The notes beneath the pieces are model-generated. The model saw nothing but the letters and a program-made list of their open reading frames with translations. It was not told the origin of the DNA and searched no databases. Below, piece after piece: positions 45,013 through 57,594 of a DNA stretch of 64,000 bases (position 1 is its first letter; each line of letters begins with the position of its first letter). The DNA is from Vanessa cardui. Its lineage: Eukaryota > Arthropoda > Insecta > Lepidoptera > Nymphalidae. Made by a program: the position numbers and the translations under genes. The stretch is taken from assembly GCF_905220365.1 (NCBI RefSeq), contig NC_061140.1:8186501-8250500 (forward strand). The letters run 5' to 3'.

Positions 45013-47479
45013 CAAGAAAAATTGGAGACGAAAATTTACAATATTACTTAGTTATTTCTGAAAATTAATTTAATATATGTAGCATTTTACGACTACACTG
45101 AGATAATGGTTACACAATGTTTAAGTCCGACCCATGAGAATTATGTGAAGTATGTCGTAATAACAAGATGTAAAAAAACAACTATAGTATTGTTTTATGC
45201 GCACAAAGACAAGGTGGCAAATGGTCAGTGAAAGCCATATATTCTTAATTTACTTCTTTATATAGAACACCATGTATACTAACGCAATAAAGATAACGCA
45301 AGAATCACCGACAAGTAAGTGCTAGTATTCATAATTATTAATGATTATCAAACTAATAATAAATTTCCAATTCATTATTATTATAATTCTATTATAATAA
45401 TTCTCACAAACTCACCCCAACCGTCATGATATATATATTTAAGGGGCGCGTCGCCGTGTAAAAAGTTAATGTAATGTGAACAGCCCAAGGAAATCCTTTC
45501 TATAATGATAAGTGAATTTAATGGGTCGTGTGCTGCATTGTGATATGGAGAAGATTTTCAATGTGCCTTATTTCCTGCTATTGATTGGCTAGCTTATAAG
45601 GCAAAATTGCAGATCCTAATTTCAGCCAATAAAAATATGTTTAGCATCGTTGTGCTTACTTGTCGAAAAATTTTAACCAATCTTAAGTCTAGATGTAATC
45701 GGGCTGTAAAAGTTAAAAAAATATTGCCTGAAAAAAAGGGAAAATAAAATGTTAGTATCTTGGTCGTCATAGATTTTTGTAAAAATCTTAAATCTAAATG
45801 TTAAATGTAATCGATTCGTAAAACTTCAAAACATTTTGTAAGAAAAAAAAACATGGACGAAAAATATAAAGCAAATATATTTTGTCAACTGTACATAACA
45901 AGCAATATACACATATTACGAATAAACACAACAACTCACTCCTTCAATTTCGAGTGCGTAAACTCCCATGAATTTTTAGTACCGTTTTGTCGTAAAGACA
46001 AAAAAGGATTGGAATTTTCATCTGGGAAATGCAATTTTAGACAATAAAGTGCACATGGCCCATTAGAGATAGTAAGTGGAGGCAGTAAACACCCCTTAAC
46101 GCCATTATACTTTTGTATTCACACTTAAGGTCTATTAAGAGTTCTACATGCTTGCAACATAGTTAAAGTACAGTTTAATTCACATTCTAAACGTGCTGCT
46201 TTGAGATTGAGAGATTACTTATATGTTGATTTTTTGACATTGATTACTTACTTTTTTTAAATTGAAAACATTTAAAACATATTTTAATATTTAAATGATT
46301 GATCTCGTCACGGTAGTTTCATTTCCTAACCGATAGCTTTTGTATCTACGAATAAACTAATATTATTTTTGTTGCGACATTATTTTCTAGGAACAATTAA
46401 CACATTACTTATTAATACGTAAAATATATAGAATATCGATGAAATACGTTAATACGAAATGCGCTGTAAAAATCTCATCGGACAGAGGAATCCGCGCTCT
46501 TTTTAGACTTGTTAAATTCACGGACAATTTTACATTGAAGTTACGATATACGTATGCCTCGTTTAAAATTTAAATCTATTAAAACATTAAACGGCTTAAA
46601 ATATACGAACTCGTTTGTACATTAAGAGGATTGCATGTCTAAATATAGGGGTATTGGGTAGCTTAGAGGTATATCCTTCAGTTTTCGGCATGATTATCCG
46701 AGATTATCCCTGGTCTGTTTTTGTGTACGAATCAATATACTATTGGACTTATAGGTAACACAGATACCGTGTTATTCTATCCGTTATACAATAACTTAGT
46801 TTGATCTTATATCTAGAATATTATGATCCAATAATATATCAAAAACAGAACTCAGTTTTAAAAAGACCTTTTTACTTAAAAATATACAATATTTCTAAAT
46901 ATTCAATTGATATTATAAATATATTTAAAAAAATATTTCTATCGTGGTAACAAAAAATTACAATGTTTATTTTAGTTTATATCCTTGAGTACTTGGGATA
47001 GATTACCTATACGAGGTAGTTATGGAACAATATTTTATTTTCTATCATAGTTTGGTGGATATCTAGCGAATGGTTGTCAGTCAGTCAGTGTATATAAATA
47101 ATATATTAGATCACCTAATCTGCTATTCTAAAACAAATTAAAATCAACGTAAAGAAATGTTGTCGCATTATCCGAAATTCAAACTTCGTTATCAACTAAT
47201 GGTTTGCAAATAACTTCAACAATGATCACAGTTATATCATTCGTAAGGCACTCATTGCATTATTCAGCATTCAACCATTTAATATTCTAACGACATATTT
47301 GAAGCGCCTTTCAATTTTTTCCTGCGCCTCTCTCTTCCCGGTGTGCGCGGAATTTTGAAAGCTACTTATTGATGTTCGCCTCTTAATCCCAACGTATCAC
47401 ATCGACTGGTGTTCCATTTACTTTTTTTTATCGCTAAGCCATAGGGCCGCTCTCTTGTTCTCGTCATCTTTACGACCTA
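45013..47479. other. Non-coding stretch
   Basis: No gene or clear repeat. A 64-codon frame at 45853-46047 has no recognisable content. Confidence 0.55.
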
Positions 47480-47524
47480 TAGATATCGACGATTTATTGT
47501 CACTGATTTTCATCGATATCGATG
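47480..47524. promoter_or_regulatory. CGATA-rich dyad cluster, insulator-like
   Basis: CATCGATATCGATG at 47511-47524 is a perfect palindrome with overlapping CGATA and TATCG cores, and a further GATATCGACG lies about 30 bp upstream. In Drosophila, clustered CGATA motifs bind BEAF-32 and TATCGATA binds DREF. Function in a butterfly is inference. Confidence 0.25.
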
Positions 47525-48975
47525 AACTCTATTCCCTCTGCAGTTATTTATACCAGTGAATAGATTCATAGCCGTTCGGATTAAAAAGTAAAATAGAAGC
47601 GGAATATATGGATCTATCCGCGGCGCAAGCGAAATAGCTAGTGCTGGTTTGTTTAATTATCGACATTCCAACGATGTTCGACAAATTGTTTTTGTCGACG
47701 TCGATCCGACGATGTTTCATTATTATAACCGCTTTATTGAGGTGCGCCAGATATGTCGACGTGTTTACCCGAATATTTATAACGGGCAAATAAATTACGC
47801 GAAACGGTAATTATAAAACTTATTACAGCCATTCATAATCACCAAGCTTTACTGTACGTGATTTGTATTAATAATTACTGTGTAAAATATGATTTTGCAA
47901 ATTCACGGTTTTGCGTTGAGGATGTTTATTAATTTTTTACCCGTTAAATGTTCGCGCGAAAATTATTGTTGTAATTATAATGAGTTGTTACAACACTTTT
48001 ATTAAATATAGTCTGGATAAAGTATTGCTATTAAATAAAATTGTATTGCTATAAAAATACATAAGTACTAATCAAATAATTGTATGGCAACATGTTGATA
48101 CAAAATATCATTGAGAAATGTATACAAATGTCGTTGTATAATTTAGCTTCGTTTTAAAATTTGTATGTAGATATGTAAAACAAATGAAACAAAGAATTAT
48201 CTCGAAAGACTATTTTCTAGTTGTTTCATTTTGTTTCCATCGTCACTGATTATAATTTTCAAACTCCTACAACAACTACATACATACATACTAAAAATTG
48301 GAAGATTACATGTTATAAATATATTTAAAATCTGAATGGTATTCATTAACAATGTAAATAATTAGAATGCAAAAAATATGTGTAAACTAGATTTAAAAAA
48401 TATCCTCCGAATCACTCAATATTAGTAAAGCATAGCTGTAAATAGATTTTTCATTATTGATAACGATAAATATAATATTCTGTATGTATATTCTGTATTC
48501 TGGTTACTTGTAACACACACATACAAATATTAATATCATTAACTACAAACACTTCATCACCATCAAAATCTACAATTTCAATTTAGCAAAATACTTCCAC
48601 CGTTACATTATAATTTTATAAACGTCGTGTGAAAATTTCAATATCACATAAGAAAATGGTAGTCTCAAATTTTCAAATGGAATCAAAGAAATCCAAGAAT
48701 TTCAATTCTTAGCACTTCCTCTAGTGGACTATATTACAACTATAAATCAATGACGGTCCATTCAAACGGATTGGGTGCAGTTACCCCTACATTTAATGCT
48801 GATTCTTTGCAATCTCATCCCCAGACACCCTTCGTTAATATGGCCACTTCATTTATATGGATAAGCCGACTCGTCAGGTCACTAACTCTATTTTTTCGCT
48901 GATTAAGACTTCAATCACTTTATCGGTAAGTTTTATGTTAGCGATTGATGTTTAGTGTTTCAATTTTTTAATCGT

Positions 48976-49048
48976 GTGACGTCATTTTGATGTCACTTCA
49001 TTCGGTATAATGTATTTAATTAATTTGCCTTTTAATTAAATACATTAT
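48976..49048. repeat. Two adjacent hairpin-forming dyads
   Basis: First dyad: GTGACGTCATTTTGATGTCAC at about 48976-48996, 9-bp arms with one mismatch. Second dyad: a perfect 17-bp inverted repeat, ATAATGTATTTAATTAA (49007-49023) and its complement at 49032-49048, around an 8-nt loop. No flanking repeat family was recognised. Confidence 0.6.
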
Positions 49049-49229
49049 TATGAACGATGGTTTATATTTACGAGTAAAAATTACATTCCATTTTCAAATC
49101 CATTTTCGTTTTCAATAATTTAAAAAAACATGTTTTACAATAAGTAAAATTTATAGAAGATAAATAAATTTAAACATCGAATTTATTTTTATAGATAAAA
49201 AATGTTAACGAAAATTTTCCGCCACATAA

Positions 49230-50350
49230 TGAAAACGGTACGTAAATAGAAATTCAACACTTGTCTAATTAAATACATGGAACGTGACCTGCACAAGTTT
49301 CCCGAAGTAATTGGCCAATTTTTCCACCTCGCCCGGTTCGTAAATATGAAGCAATTATAGCATCTCATTTCACGCCTCTTACGTTTAGAGATGATGCTGT
49401 GGTGAATTTTCAAAGGCCTAAACATTTTTGATGTACAAATATTTTTACTTTTACAATAAATTCGAACACTCTTTATACAATTAAACATTGTTATACGTTT
49501 AATCAATTAATATAATTATAAACAATTTGTTGATTATATTTTTGGGGTATAACACTGAGGTCGCTTATAATTATCATAGCGTATATTTATCAAGTTTACT
49601 AATAAAGTTTCATAACAAATTAAATTTTCGATGACATAGATATCACAAAATAAAAAAAATGTTGAAAACAAAAGCCAATAGTCTATTAGTAAAACAACCT
49701 TTTGATCACAACGTTTTAGCACCATATAAGCAAGAGAGGAAAATAAGGCTCGTCTCCGCGTGGAACAGTCTAGACTATGTATTAAACCTCTCTGTGTTCA
49801 TTACCTTATGTTACCGCTTTTTCTTTTTACATTTCCCCCACAATTTGAACAATGGACTGATACAGGCCGGGATACCTCATATCACTTAACTCCTCTCATA
49901 ACAGACGTAGTAGGTCTTTTATGGAATGTAACTGTAGCAAATTTTAATCCCATTAGGATCAGACGGAGCTAATTACATTATCATTAGTTTCGGCACAGCG
50001 AACCGTTACAGTGTTATAAACAGAAGCAGACGATTCGGTTGTTCTACGCCATTATGAGGGAAAATATTGCCGCGTCATAAAATGAGCACTCTAAAGGATT
50101 TAAGCCGCGCTTTCCATCGATGATGTTTAAGTGTTTTTTTTTTTTTTAATTTACAGTAACAGACATGATATTCCATTTTCGAATATATTTTTTTAAGTTT
50201 TGAACGTAACGGCGGAATGTTGGATGAGCAATCACTAGCGGGCGATTTAACCATTTTATTCAATTTGTTCACCCTCCAAAGGGTACATGGGATGAAGATA
50301 AATACATGTCCACTAGGTTCCTGCCCGCCCATTTTGGATTTCACTAAATC
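49230..50350. other. Repeat-free islands, candidate enhancer/conserved non-coding DNA
   Basis: Several stretches look constrained: AGTAATTGGCCAATTTTTCC near 49300, TTTCGGCACAGCGAACCG near 49990 and CACCCTCCAAAGGGTACATG near 50270. They alternate with plain AT-rich DNA. Frames of 60-105 codons on both strands overlap and resemble no protein. Confidence 0.25.
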
Positions 50351-50639
50351 CTTACAAATTATCGAAACCTTTCAGAGAAATGTTATTCTGTTCGAACGAA
50401 ATTTCCTCAGAAGTATTTTTTTCCATTTGCATTAAAAGTAAAAATCGTTTGTTGTTGTAGGTTATTCGAAATCCTTCCTGGGATTAGAATGTATTATTTG
50501 TGATATCTGTATCTGACTCGTGTTAACTCAGAGGCGAACTGCAATTTACGTACTAAATCGAGTGTGAACGAAACCACCATTTGAAACCGCACCGCTTTTC
50601 TCGTGTTTTTTGTTCATTGACAAACAACCAACCGCCAAC

Positions 50640-51420
50640 TTCCAACATATTGTTTTCTGTCTCTTAAGCCAATAAAAATAAGGAAGTAATTTTCGCGCCA
50701 ACATTGGCAGATTGGGATTGTCTTTGGGTATATTATAGACTATAGTTCTTTATTGCTGGGGGAGAGAGGGCTCTGGGATTGAAAAACACGAGATGCCTCT
50801 AAACTGCACTTCTTTATGGGCTTTCCGTGTATATTTTTTTTCTGCAAATGTAGATGGAATGGTTGACGCTTTGAAGCCGCTGATTGCGTATTTCCATATT
50901 TTTCTAATTATAACGAGTAATGATACGCCGTTTTTTCTCACTTTCATCGTCCAAAAGGAGTTTTTATTTTGTTCCTTTACTCTTAAATATAGAATATCAA
51001 AATACAATCTAGTTTCATATGGCGAGGTAAAAAAGTAAATTTGTTGTTTCCTTAAAAATATATATTAGCTACATTCGTCTCGTAATTAACAAAATATTAA
51101 ATAAATAACTCCACATGCTTTGTTCCTTTCGCACTTAACCGTGCTTATATTGGAGAGATAGTGACAAAACAGGAATTTTTGAAAAAGGGTCATCCCTTGT
51201 GCTCGCAAATGTAATCAATGAATAAACTGAAAACGTTTTGCAAATAGAAAATCAAATGACATAGACAAAGGGGGATTCCAAAATCTCCGCATGTGACCGG
51301 GGGTTAAAAGGCAAGGTCGAAGACATGATAACGGCGCCGGAGGGTTGAAAATCTAATTTATAAATGCATTTCCTACTTTTCTGGTGGCAGTGACGCGGAT
51401 CCGACTTTACATTTTTAAAC
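50640..51420. other. Repeat-free island with E2F-like and homeodomain-like motifs
   Basis: Contains TTTTCGCGCCAACATTGGC (about 50690), GCCGCTGATTGCGTATTTCC with CTAATTATAACGAG (about 50875-50920) and GATAACGGCGCCGGAGG (about 51327). No coding or repeat match was seen. Confidence 0.25.
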
Positions 51421-51551
51421 GAATCCGGAATTGTAATGTTTGGTTTATTTTTTTATATAAGAAATCATTCTGTATCCTTGCGTATCGTGGCAATGGTATA
51501 TTTTATACTGAATTTAGTTATGTTGATAGGATTTATGTTCCTTTTCTTCGA

Positions 51552-51645
51552 CATAGGTAGGTGAACAGGCAAATAAACCAATTTATGGTAATTGGTCATT
51601 ACTATCCATAGACAATGGCGCATTTATCATTATAAATAATTAAAT
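51552..51645 (+). repeat. Repeat family C, 5' fragment
   Basis: Only the first third remains: GGTAATTGGTCATTACTATC then CATAGACAATGGCGC. Confidence 0.4.
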
Positions 51646-52463
51646 TGAATGTAAAATTAAACACCGAATCGGAATGTAGATACCGCCAACCACTGAGAAA
51701 TTTAACGGGAACTTTTTTCTCGAACTAAATAAATTTCTCAAATTGTGTAGTAAGATTTTAATTAACTAGAGGAAAAGTTAAAATATTCTATAGAAGTCTA
51801 TTATCGAAACGAGGGATGTATCAACTTTTCGGAGCGGGAAACTTGGGTGATATAAGTATAATTTTACCTTTTGTGTTTGAACAATGATAATTGCTGATTT
51901 TATTGTTAGATTAACATGCACTAATAAGCCTTAATGCCAGGTTATTAGGGTTCATTTTCGGCTGGCAATCATATAGTCTACTGTTCCATAAATACACATT
52001 ATAATAATGTACATATATCACTATGAAGATACATTATTTCATTGTATACATTCCGAATTGCCTGAAGCTCCAAGATTATAAATAGACCAGACAGACCTTT
52101 TTGGTGTAATGAAAATATTATTTTGTATTTGAATATCTGTAGCGTTACCCCAAAGCGTGGCATACATTTGTTACTATTTTTAAACATAATATAATTAATT
52201 TTAAGTAAAGTTTATTTTATTCATAATTATGTTATCATAATTCTTGCAGTATTATACTGTAAGCCTAATAAGGAATTACAACAAGAAAGTTTAGTTGTTG
52301 TATGTTTAGTTTTTATTACTGACTTGCAGTTTTTCAAAGAACGAATTAAAAAAGAATTACTTAATAACTTAAATTATTACGAGAAAAAATAAAATTTATT
52401 TATGAAAGTTCGTCATGAAGTAAACTAACATCTTCATGAGATAAACTTAATGTAAATTTATAC

Positions 52464-52625
52464 TACTGTTAAAGCGAGGTCGGTTGGTTTGTTTGTAATC
52501 TCCTGAACTAATGATACAACTCTAAATTTTTCCACTGACAGAAATCTACATAATGCCTTAGTACAAAATTATATTTATATAATATTTAGTAGTAAATCGC
52601 ATCAGTGCAAAACCCGCGTCGCTAA
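52464..52625 (+). mobile_element. Helitron-like element, probable
   Basis: AAAGCGAGGTCGGTTGGTTT, AATCTCCTGAACTAATGAT and an end with GTGCAAAACCCGCGTCGCTA followed by AT. The CTAA terminus fits CTRR. The 5' limit is approximate. Confidence 0.4.
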
Positions 52626-52845
52626 TATTAGCATTAGTAGCAATTACTATTAATAATAATAATCTTTGTGATATGTATTAAGCAAACAAATACTTCAATA
52701 TATATCAGTTGAATCCACAATTTACACCAGTGATAAAGTTTAATCATTTACAAGTACAAATAAAAGGATATTCAAATTAAATTGTTGAAATGAAAATCCA
52801 CAACAGCGCGATTTTTAGACATCTTCTGCCTCGCACACACACACG

Positions 52846-53010
52846 TTTTTTTCGAACCGATACGACATGGGAACCTTCAAGAAAAAAGCGTACTCCTTCG
52901 TTAAAGGCCGGCAATGCACCTGCAAGTCCCCTGGTGTTGCAGATGTCCATGGGCGGTGGTAGTCACTTTCTATCAGGTGAACCTTATGCTCGTTGGCCAC
53001 CTATGTCACA
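52846..53010 (-). repeat. Chimeric repeat: family C head joined to a different body
   Basis: On the minus strand the start (GGCCAACGAGCATAAGGTTC, then CACCACCGCCCATGGACATC) matches the head of family C. It then leaves the family for a body with TTGCAGGTGCATTGCCGGCC and AAGGTTCCCATGTCGTATCG, ending in an AC/GT-rich tail. The body occurs in other butterfly repeats as far as I know. Confidence 0.5.
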
Positions 53011-53524
53011 AAAAAAACGAAAATGTTTATTAGAGTAAAATCTACAAATAATAATATCAGTTCCTAATGATACAAAGATATATATTAGTAATATTTGAAA
53101 CGGTTTTCCTCTTAGAGACACTTCGATGGAACCTTCGTAACTTATGATCGGATTCTTGGTCGCTGCACACATCAAAAAGTCGACAACTTCTGACATGTCC
53201 TCGAACCAACTTGGAGCAACTTTTACATTAGAGATAGTGTTTCATGAGAATTTCCTCCGTTTGGATCTGAAGCGAAGATCGTAACAAATCTTACGAACAA
53301 AGAAGAATATATCCATTTCTCACACCTTATTATGGCCATACTTCTTTCAATGTTTTGTTAAAATTTCAAATATTTTTACTTCAAGAAAAGTTTTATTCTG
53401 TTCAATTATATAATATTTTCAAATAACTTTTCCGAAGATTCCATCTCTTCATAAAAATTAACTGTATTTGTTTTTATGTTTTTTTTTATGATCACTATCT
53501 CTTAACAAGAAATCTATACGATTA

Positions 53525-53610
53525 CTAGCTATTCGTCCCGACTTTGTCGTGGTGATGTAATAATTTTATTTACTTCTAAATAAATCGCAGCATCACTAAC
53601 CAAGTCCAAT
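53525..53610 (-). mobile_element. Helitron-like element, terminal fragment
   Basis: CTAGCTATTCGTCCCGACTT preceded by A matches the GC-rich terminus of the family in reverse. The remainder cannot be followed. Confidence 0.35.
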
Positions 53611-54563
53611 CTAAATTATCCAGTGACCCTCCTAAATACACAGTGTCATCGCAATCTTACCATTAAGGAGGGCTTGAGTAACATATATTATATATTATGA
53701 TATACATATCTATACATGTAATAAAATTTGATCGTCTCTTTCTATTATTCAAATAATCGTTTTATAACATTTTTTTTTTCAATTTTTGTACGTCTAACGA
53801 CAGGACTGATTTTGACGGGACTTTCAATGGCAGATAGCTGATGTAATAAAGAGTAACTTACCAGTACCGTGCGCCTTCACGCATGCCACTTCGGCTGCCT
53901 AATAGATAATGTTTTAGTAAAATCAGCGAACTGAAAAAAATATTTTATTCTATTCAAACGCGCACTAATACGAAGGCACAGCTCGTATAAAGATAATAAA
54001 CCAGACAAGCGTGTTTGCTTTTCATTTAAATTCGATTATCTCTGGAACTATCAATACAATTTTAGCCCAACTCCCCAAGAAGGCAACATCTATTCACTTA
54101 CAACATTAAATTAGTCGTTAAAATTAAAAACAAAAATAATCATATCACCTGTATTGTATCGTTTTACTGTTTTCTTCCCACCTTTACCTTGACAGGCACT
54201 CTAGGAAATGTTATTAATTAGATTGTCAATATTGTATAGCAATAACATATGAATAAATACCTTAACGTGCAAGGGTGAACATTCGCCGATAAATCTATAA
54301 AGATTATTTTAAAGCGCTGCAGTGCTACGTATCGCTTGAGAACATTTAACGTAATCGAATATTTTTTTCATTTATTCAAGCATTTTATAATTTGTATTAG
54401 GAGCTATTCTTAACTTATCCTATCAAAATATTTAAAGCTTATGTCAAAAACCCAAATCCATAAGGCATATTACTCATTTAAGATTATATTAAGGATTATT
54501 AAGCAGGGTATGCACATACATATAAAATTGTAATTGTAATTTACTGATATAAGCTGTTATCAA

Positions 54564-54718
54564 AACGATGAAAAAGAGTTACTAAAGGGTTCTTGCCGTT
54601 TCTCAGTAGAATCTGCTTTATGGGCAGGACATTTAATTCACTGACTCAAATAACACTGTATGGTATGGATTCAAATGTGCTATTATAAGAGTATTTGAAT
54701 AAAGAATATTTTATTTTG
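54564..54718 (+). mobile_element. LINE-like tail repeat (family B), copy B4
   Basis: GATGAAAAAGAGTTACTAAA, TTCTCAGTAGAATCTGC and the end GTATTTGAATAAAGAATATT. The middle block is altered. Confidence 0.5.
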
Positions 54719-55273
54719 GTAACCAGAATTAAAGCCTGTAACTTTTACATTGCTAAGCAAACCCAAAACCGTTGAGATAATGGCGATACAGACGTAATTA
54801 TTTTAAATTTTAGTACAACACGAACATTGAATATACACGAAGATTTTCTGAAAACTGCATTAATTCCAAACAGTTATAGCGATAAATTAATTCCAACGGT
54901 TTCCTAGAACCACAAATTCTACTGAAATCCATTCATTATTATGTACAGATACACAACGTTTTAAATATAGCCGTTTGAGCATCTACAATAACTATTGTAC
55001 GGAATCATGATTGAAAATTTTAGGATAACTTATATGAATTCAAAATTTTTTGAACATATTTTTTTTTTCATTTATTTTCATTTGTTTTTTATTGATTACA
55101 CGTAATCACGTCATAGAAAAATAACATCGGTTAACATGTGAAATAAAGTTACTGAACTGTTTTGAACTGAACTGAAATCTTTAGTTTTTACATATTATAC
55201 TGTATATCTTATATTCATCAGTTTTTTAGATTTTAATTATTGAAAAAGATAAAAAAGTCGCTTGAGAGACGTC

Positions 55274-55493
55274 GGATGAGCACCACTGCATTTTCATGTG
55301 CTTAATTTGTTTATATAATTCACCTCATACTCGGCCGTGGAAGAAAATATCGTGAGGAAACCTGCATGTGTTTAATTTAAACGAAATTGTGCCACATGTA
55401 TCATGCTGCTCCAGTGCCGGTTGGGGATACCAACCAAGGGTGGCCTTCCCAATAGTAGAAAATTTACAGGCCGTTGATGTTTATGTTTATATT
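55274..55493 (+). mobile_element. Metulj-like SINE, degenerate copy S5
   Basis: Begins at the GATGAGCACCACTGCATT region (5' third missing) and continues through CTCATACTCGGCCGTGG, CGTGAGGAAACCTGCATGTG and CCAGTGCCGGTTGG to the end. There are many substitutions and a deletion before the end. Confidence 0.6.
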
Positions 55494-55972
55494 AGGTAGG
55501 TACATCGTAAACTTAGTAAAAATGGGGTCTTTTCAATGTATTATGCTAATTTGGATTTAGATATTTACATGAAATTATAATTCTTAATTATTGGGGCTAA
55601 CTTGTAATAAAATTGTACACTTTTATTACGATGTGCTATGCTACTGCATATGTGCTATTTGTATTTTACGTTCGATGTTAAGTTGACTTTAGATAAAGAT
55701 AAAAACTATCTTTTACTATCTTTTAAACTGGAAACAGTTCGAATTCACGAACAAAAGAATACTCTCAGTTGCAGGTAAAATTAATTTCTTTGCCAACTTG
55801 CCTGGTTCTCGGAATTATCTTAATTAACGATGGCATACTCGAATTAGTCGCTATTTTAAGGTTGATAAAATCTTCCGCTTGTTGGAAATTCTTTTAAACT
55901 ATTTGACAGAAGTTTCCGAGGGATAATTTTCTGATTGAAATGTTCTCGGTCTATTTTTTTATTATATAGTTA

Positions 55973-56150
55973 GATCAACGAGCAAGTTGGCCACCCGATG
56001 TCAAATGGTCACCAACCACCGCCCACCAACATCAGTGGTGTAAAAAACATTAACCATTTCTTACATCGCCAAAGCGATTATGTCCATGCCAGCGTGCTTG
56101 TAGTTGTACTGGCTCATTAACCTTATATACCAAAACACATTGTGTTTGTC
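55973..56150 (+). repeat. Repeat family C, 5' two thirds
   Basis: Landmarks GGCCACCCGATGTCAAATGG, CACCGCCCACCAACAT, TTAACCATTTCTTACATCGC and GTACTGGCTCATTAACC are in family order. The end is missing. Confidence 0.55.
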
Positions 56151-56766
56151 TAAAACCTTAACATTAATTAATGCGTGTTTACATTATTTCCATAAAAAAA
56201 AAAAAACAAATTATGTAATTATGTTTTCTATTTCAGTTACTAAAATCGTAGTAAATTCATGTAGTAGGTTTTTCGTTGCTTTTTTTGATGTTACACTACC
56301 AAATTGAATTGAGGAATTCTTGACTTAAAATACAATTAAACCGAGAACTTTATAATCTACAGCCTTATAAACTAGCCATGAAACGAACAGGCACAGACAA
56401 TATAATAGCAGTTATTTGACTTGACTTACTTTGCATAATCCTAAGTACAAAATACCAAATTCACTAATAAAACTCAAGAGGTTTAAGAACATTCCTAATG
56501 CTACAGTTTTATGTGATTCGTCAGATTGATATTACGAAGTAAAACCACTCAACGCTCTGAGAGTCTGAACGAGAACATCATAAGAATGAGAGACACATAA
56601 AATTAATTTTTGATTTACTTTACGAGTCCGCGGCGCTTCCAATCTCGGCGCGTGTTTTTATCGTAAAGAGAGATTAAGCGCTGGATTGGATATTTTTAGT
56701 AACAATATTCAGCTCTTGGGTTTTATTGTGTCAGATATTTTTTTCTGCATACAAGTCCAACGATAT

Positions 56767-56985
56767 GAGTGTGTATGCATTTATACATACACACACACAC
56801 AAACATATACATATGTTCCTTACACTTCCAAATTCAAAATATATTTTTTTTAATCAGATTTTATTGCATATATAGATGTGACTGTGTGTACAGTTATACA
56901 TACACACTCACACATAATATGTGTTCGTTGTACTTCGAAATTTGAAATTTATTTTATTCAATCTAATTCTTATTAGACCATTGAA
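56767..56985. repeat. Diverged tandem duplication with CA/GT hairpins
   Basis: Two units of about 110 bp. Each holds a GTGTGT-type stretch, then TTATACATACACAC, then ATATGTGTTC-like sequence, a TACACTTCC/TACTTCG block and AATTCAAAATATATT-like DNA. They match in order but with many differences, so the duplication is old. Confidence 0.5.
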
Positions 56986-57219
56986 TCGTGATTTACCAAC
57001 AGATTATAGAGAGTTTCGAAACGAACCGCGACAGGAATCTCAATATTTACTACTTTCCACTAAAAACATAATTGTATACAAACAAAATACGATGATATCG
57101 GCTCCAGACTAAACCAACGTAATTGCGTTCAAAAAAACCCAAACTCGATATCAATAAATTGAAGTTAGGTACAAATTATAATAAAAAGTACCTTAAATGC
57201 CTTAGTTTACAAGGTCGTC

Positions 57220-57384
57220 GGGATTTTGTATATAAATTTGAACGGATTTGGATGAAATTTTACAATAATATAGATTATATATTAGAATAACACATAGGCT
57301 ACAATTTATAATGATTTTATGTAATTTGGTCATAATATAACGATACATATCAAGTACTCGTTTAAAGCTGGGGCGGGTCGCTAG
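57220..57384 (+). mobile_element. Helitron-like element, 3' portion
   Basis: Ends AAGCTGGGGCGGGTCGCTAG followed by T, matching the ends at 31493 and 32818. The interior contains GGATTTGGATGAAATTTTAC, as in the related subfamily at 12729-15295. The start is uncertain. Confidence 0.5.
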
Positions 57385-57594
57385 TAAATTAAAAACAATT
57401 TTCAATTCAAAAGCACTATTGAATTTTCATGTGCCTAAATTGCATAGTGTCGAAATCTCCATATATCGAAATCTTATGCATGTGTACATCTACCAATTCG
57501 TATTAAAGTACTTAGTTGTATTAAGTTGCAAATATTCTCCCCAAAAACAAGGACAAGCCCAAAATAGCCTTAGTATGAATTGGAACAAATGAAT

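Noticed and set aside
55760..55790. TTGCAG|GTAAAA as a further ratchet point
   Set aside because: Short pyrimidine tract and weak donor.
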